Below the pieces are notes generated by a model. That model saw only the letters and a program-made list of their open reading frames with translations, ran no database searches and was not told the origin of the DNA. The translations under genes were made by a program, and so were the position numbers. From Syntrophorhabdaceae bacterium (GTDB lineage Bacteria > Desulfobacterota > Syntrophorhabdia > Syntrophorhabdales > Syntrophorhabdaceae): 9,365 bases of DNA. The DNA lies in NCBI GenBank assembly GCA_026416315.1, contig JAOAFK010000029.1, positions 1-9,365 of the forward strand, in the 5' to 3' direction. This document shows, piece by piece, positions 7,031-9,365 of the stretch. The first letter of the stretch is position 1. Each line of letters opens with the position of its first letter.

Positions 7031-7676
7031 TTGTTTTCGTAACGGTCTTTTTTAGATCACCCATCTTGAACCTGTGAAAATAGATAGACCATATATGGCA
7101 TGCTTCTCTTACGAACAAATGCCTTGAAATCCCTTCTTTCCACCACCTGTCCATCCTGAAATAAGAAACCTGAACAGGTTTTAAAATAAATGTCATTTTT
7201 TCATCATCCTTATTAAAAAGCAGATGAAACCTCCTTGAGGCATATTCTGGCACAACTATTATGACCTTTTTAACGCCTATTTTTGCAAGAACTTCTTTTA
7301 TTTTATCTATCTTTGTTTTATCATCTCCCTGAACATTAACCTTAAAAATCACATTTTCCTTGATGCCCCTTGCCTTTGCCATCTGGATAACTATATCATA
7401 AAGGCTTATGCCTAACACTCTATCGTCTTCAATCCAGATGGCCCTTCCGTTTCCTGCCCAATATTCCCTGAAGGCCTCTATGTATGTTTCACCGTGTTTA
7501 TCTTCTTCAAAACGAGGCACAAATATAATATCTGATTTGAATATCTTGTCTTCATATCTGAACTGTTTACCTATCATTTTCAGGGTAAAGGGGTGGATGA
7601 ATATCCCTAAAAATATCATAAATAAGATCAGTATGAAAAAAAGACAGCCACATCCTGCCTTACCTTTGATGTCCAC
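7023..7676 (-). CDS. Membrane-anchored DUF218-like (YdcF/SanA-type) protein
   Basis: This 217-residue protein starts with GTG (7674-7676); a TAA lies directly upstream in frame, and GAGG sits seven bases before the GTG, so the start is well fixed. Residues about 10-30 form one hydrophobic segment after a short Lys-containing, Cys-rich tip (CGC at 9-11), suggesting an inner-membrane anchor with the rest outside. The remainder resembles the DUF218 (YdcF/SanA) alpha/beta fold: a first strand DIIFVP (49-54), and KVIIVVPEYASRRFHLLF (137-154), like the usual VTSxxHxxRA strand-helix. The family's acidic S-x-N-T motif is not clear; QGDDKTKID (116-124) occupies that place. DUF218 proteins are tied to cell-envelope or polysaccharide work, but the function here is unknown. 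It overlaps dprA by 8 bp. The family call is moderate; a lineage-specific protein is the alternative. Confidence 0.6.
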   Translation of the reverse strand: MDIKGKAGCGCLFFILILFMIFLGIFIHPFTLKMIGKQFRYEDKIFKSDIIFVPRFEEDKHGETYIEAFREYWAGNGRAIWIEDDRVLGISLYDIVIQMAKARGIKENVIFKVNVQGDDKTKIDKIKEVLAKIGVKKVIIVVPEYASRRFHLLFNKDDEKMTFILKPVQVSYFRMDRWWKEGISRHLFVREACHIWSIYFHRFKMGDLKKTVTKTND

Positions 7677-7683
7677 TTATTTA

Positions 7684-7687
7684 CCTC
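7684..7687 (-). promoter_or_regulatory. Ribosome binding site deciding a GTG start
   Basis: GAGG on the minus strand is seven bases before GTG at 7674-7676. With the in-frame TAA immediately before the GTG, it shows that this non-ATG codon is the true start. Confidence 0.75.
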
Positions 7688-7710
7688 TTAAAATATAAAA
7701 TATAAAAAAT

Positions 7711-8445
7711 TTATTTCTGTGAAAATTCATAATGTATAATAGATAAAACTACAAGGGGTGAGGTTTCTGCCCTGAATATATTTTCACCGAGGGAGCAGGT
7801 TATAAAACCATTATTTTTTAGCCATTCAATCTCGGCTTCATCAATGCCACCCTCAGGGCCTATGATAATACAGATCTCTCCCTCTCTATATGTTGAAACA
7901 ACATCTCGAATATGGTTATTTTTTTCCTTTTCGTAAAAAACCCATCTGTTCTGGATGTGTTCTATATAAGGCAGGATTCCCCTCAAAGGTGTAGGTTCGA
8001 TTATTTCAGGCACAGTAAACCTTCCTGATTGCCTTGATGCCTCGATGGATAATTTTTTCCACCTCTCTGTTTTCTTTTCTTTTCCTTCGATTTTTATAAC
8101 AGTTCTTTTAAATAATGCAGGCAATATCCTTTCTACATTTAATTCTGTGGCCTTCTCCACAAGCCAATCCATCCTTTGGCCTTTAATGGGACTTACACAG
8201 AGTGTAATCTTTGGCCTTTTTTCCTCTGGTTTGTGAATTACATCAAGCATTTGAAGGTAAATTTCTTTACTTTTTATAGTATTTATTACGCATCTGTAAA
8301 GGTAGCCTTTTCCGTCTATTAAATCAATTCTGTCACCTGCACATTTTCTTAATACGCTGGCAATGTATTTATGATTCTGTCCGGTAAGTAGCGCCATGCC
8401 ATTTTTTATCTTTAATTTATCCACAAATACCCTTCTTATCTCCAT
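7711..8445 (-). CDS. rsmE: 16S rRNA (uracil-1498-N3)-methyltransferase
   Basis: RsmE methylates N3 of U1498 in helix 44 of 16S rRNA, near the decoding site, using S-adenosylmethionine. The 244 residues have an N-terminal PUA-like domain (about 1-70, beginning RRVFVDK) and a SPOUT (trefoil-knot) methyltransferase domain. Signatures are EKATELNV (97-104, usually EKATELGV), EASRQSGR (135-142), the SAM-binding IGPEGG (195-200) and SLGENIFRAETSP (218-230, usually ILRAETA). Length is normal. The small changes Gly to Asn and Leu to Phe do not touch the core. The start is 6 bp after the exoribonuclease stop, with a ribosome site that overlaps that stop. Other SPOUT enzymes such as TrmD or RlmH lack the EKATEL and EASRQS motifs. 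Confidence 0.95.
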   Translation of the reverse strand: MEIRRVFVDKLKIKNGMALLTGQNHKYIASVLRKCAGDRIDLIDGKGYLYRCVINTIKSKEIYLQMLDVIHKPEEKRPKITLCVSPIKGQRMDWLVEKATELNVERILPALFKRTVIKIEGKEKKTERWKKLSIEASRQSGRFTVPEIIEPTPLRGILPYIEHIQNRWVFYEKEKNNHIRDVVSTYREGEICIIIGPEGGIDEAEIEWLKNNGFITCSLGENIFRAETSPLVVLSIIHYEFSQK

Positions 8446-8450
8446 AAAAA

Positions 8451-8458
8451 CCTACCTT
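8451..8458 (-). promoter_or_regulatory. Ribosome binding site of rsmE overlapping upstream stop codon
   Basis: AAGGTAGG on the minus strand contains the TAG stop of the exoribonuclease gene (8452-8454) and lies five bases before the rsmE ATG (8443-8445). A ribosome ending on the first gene would sit over this site, which favours coupled translation. Confidence 0.65.
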
Positions 8459-9365
8459 TCAGGGGTTTTGTAAAAGCGGGATTCGTATAATCTGTGATAT
8501 TCAGTCCATCTTTCATCTTCCATCTTTTCCTTCATATGTTCTTTTACTCCTGTAATCTTTGCATCGAGATTGTCAATATAGTGTACAATTAGTGCCTCAA
8601 TGGACATAGGTTTTCTCGGTGAGCCCCATTCTTCTGTTCCATGGTGGCTTATGATAATATGGGTAAGCATATCTGCAATGTAAGGTGGAAACCCATCAAT
8701 CTCTTTTATAAGGCTTTCAAATATGGTTATGCCAAGTCCAATGTGACCCAGTAATCTCCCCCTGTCCGAATATTTAAATCTTCCTGCGAACTCCATTTCT
8801 TCGATCTTCCCTATATCATGGATGAGACTACCTGCTATGATTATATCTTTATCACCGCCTGTTATGTCTATAATTTTGCTGGCAATACTTGCCACATTTA
8901 CAGAATGTTCAAGAAGACCACCAATATACATATGATGAACGCCTATGGATGCAGGAAACATAAAAAACCTCTCACGCATATGTACCTTGCTGTTAAAGAC
9001 AGAAAAGAATGAGGATATAAAAGGATTCTGAATCTCTTCAACAAGACTAAAGTATTCATCTTTTAGTACTTCTATATCTTTTTCGCTTGATGGAAAGAAC
9101 TCCTTAAAATCTTCAACAGACATTTCGTTTTCAAACTTCTTGATATCCAGAATCGTTAGCTGGGGTCTACCTGAATACAACCTTGATTTTGCCCTTATCC
9201 TCACTATGTCATTTTTTTCAAAAAGGCCACTAAAATAATCCACCTGATCCCATATCTTTGCATCAATGGTGCCTGTTCTATCTTTTAATTCAATGGCCAT
9301 ATACTTTGTATTGTTTTTGCTCTGATAGACAGCCTTATTGCGGACAAGGAAGAGGTCTTCTATCT
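8452..9365 (-). CDS. YhaM-like 3'-5' exoribonuclease, 5' end outside window
   Basis: This is an OB-fold plus HD-domain protein of the YhaM type, which in Bacillus subtilis trims RNA from the 3' end. An ATG lies at 9298-9300, but the frame stays open to the right edge for 21 more codons that read as the start of the OB fold (FLVRNKAVYQSKNNTKY before MAIELKDRTG). The ATG is therefore internal and the gene is 5'-truncated. About 303 residues are present against roughly 314 in B. subtilis YhaM, so only a few codons are missing. Counting from that internal Met, the HD domain has LLEHS (His132), LIHDIGK (His161, Asp162), His186, His219/His220 and Asp243 in YIDNLDAK, a complete metal site. The stop lies 6 bp before rsmE. 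The alternative is a generic HD phosphohydrolase, but the OB fold argues for YhaM. Confidence 0.9.
   Translation of the reverse strand, partial: IEDLFLVRNKAVYQSKNNTKYMAIELKDRTGTIDAKIWDQVDYFSGLFEKNDIVRIRAKSRLYSGRPQLTILDIKKFENEMSVEDFKEFFPSSEKDIEVLKDEYFSLVEEIQNPFISSFFSVFNSKVHMRERFFMFPASIGVHHMYIGGLLEHSVNVASIASKIIDITGGDKDIIIAGSLIHDIGKIEEMEFAGRFKYSDRGRLLGHIGLGITIFESLIKEIDGFPPYIADMLTHIIISHHGTEEWGSPRKPMSIEALIVHYIDNLDAKITGVKEHMKEKMEDERWTEYHRLYESRFYKTPER

Noticed and set aside
7688..7710. Repeated TATATTTTA in the rsmE to DUF218-like gap, considered as a promoter or terminator
   Set aside because: It has no -35-like partner at proper spacing and no stem; it is best read as an AT-rich spacer.

Overview
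The window looks like an ordinary chromosomal housekeeping region of an AT-rich bacterium (roughly 40% G+C by eye). All eight recognisable genes are on the minus strand and tightly packed. The gene order dprA-topA-trmFO, a folate/FAD-dependent TrmFO, a YhaM-type exoribonuclease and a beta-CASP metallo-beta-lactamase nuclease suggest an anaerobic lineage of the Desulfobacterota/Nitrospirota kind, or less likely a Firmicute. This placement is inference; no rRNA or lineage marker is present.

Layout in transcription order (right to left). From 9365 to 2519 runs one long probable operon: a 5'-truncated YhaM-like 3'-5' exoribonuclease (8452-9365, entering from outside the window), rsmE (7711-8445), a small membrane-anchored DUF218-like gene (7023-7676, GTG start), dprA (6017-7030), topA (3796-6000) and trmFO (2519-3811). 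Gaps are 6, 34 and 16 bp, and two junctions overlap by 8 and 16 bp. Then comes a 280-bp intergenic stretch (2239-2518) with weak terminator-like hairpins after trmFO and a candidate promoter for the next unit. That second unit is a beta-CASP/MBL RNA nuclease (856-2238) followed 10 bp later by a YgjP/SprT-like metallopeptidase (168-845). Bases 1-167 carry no recognised gene and are visibly richer in G+C than the rest.

The theme is nucleic-acid maintenance: rRNA methylation (RsmE), tRNA methylation (TrmFO), RNA turnover (YhaM-like and beta-CASP nucleases), DNA topology (TopA) and single-strand DNA handling (DprA). I see no CRISPR array, tRNA or rRNA gene, intact insertion sequence or defence system.

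The points most worth a second look are a G8-A5 homopolymer in topA where a one-base slip would remove the zinc-ribbon tail, the composition-shifted left edge with a split inverted repeat, the divergent DUF218-like gene coupled to dprA, and the truncation of the YhaM gene by the window edge.
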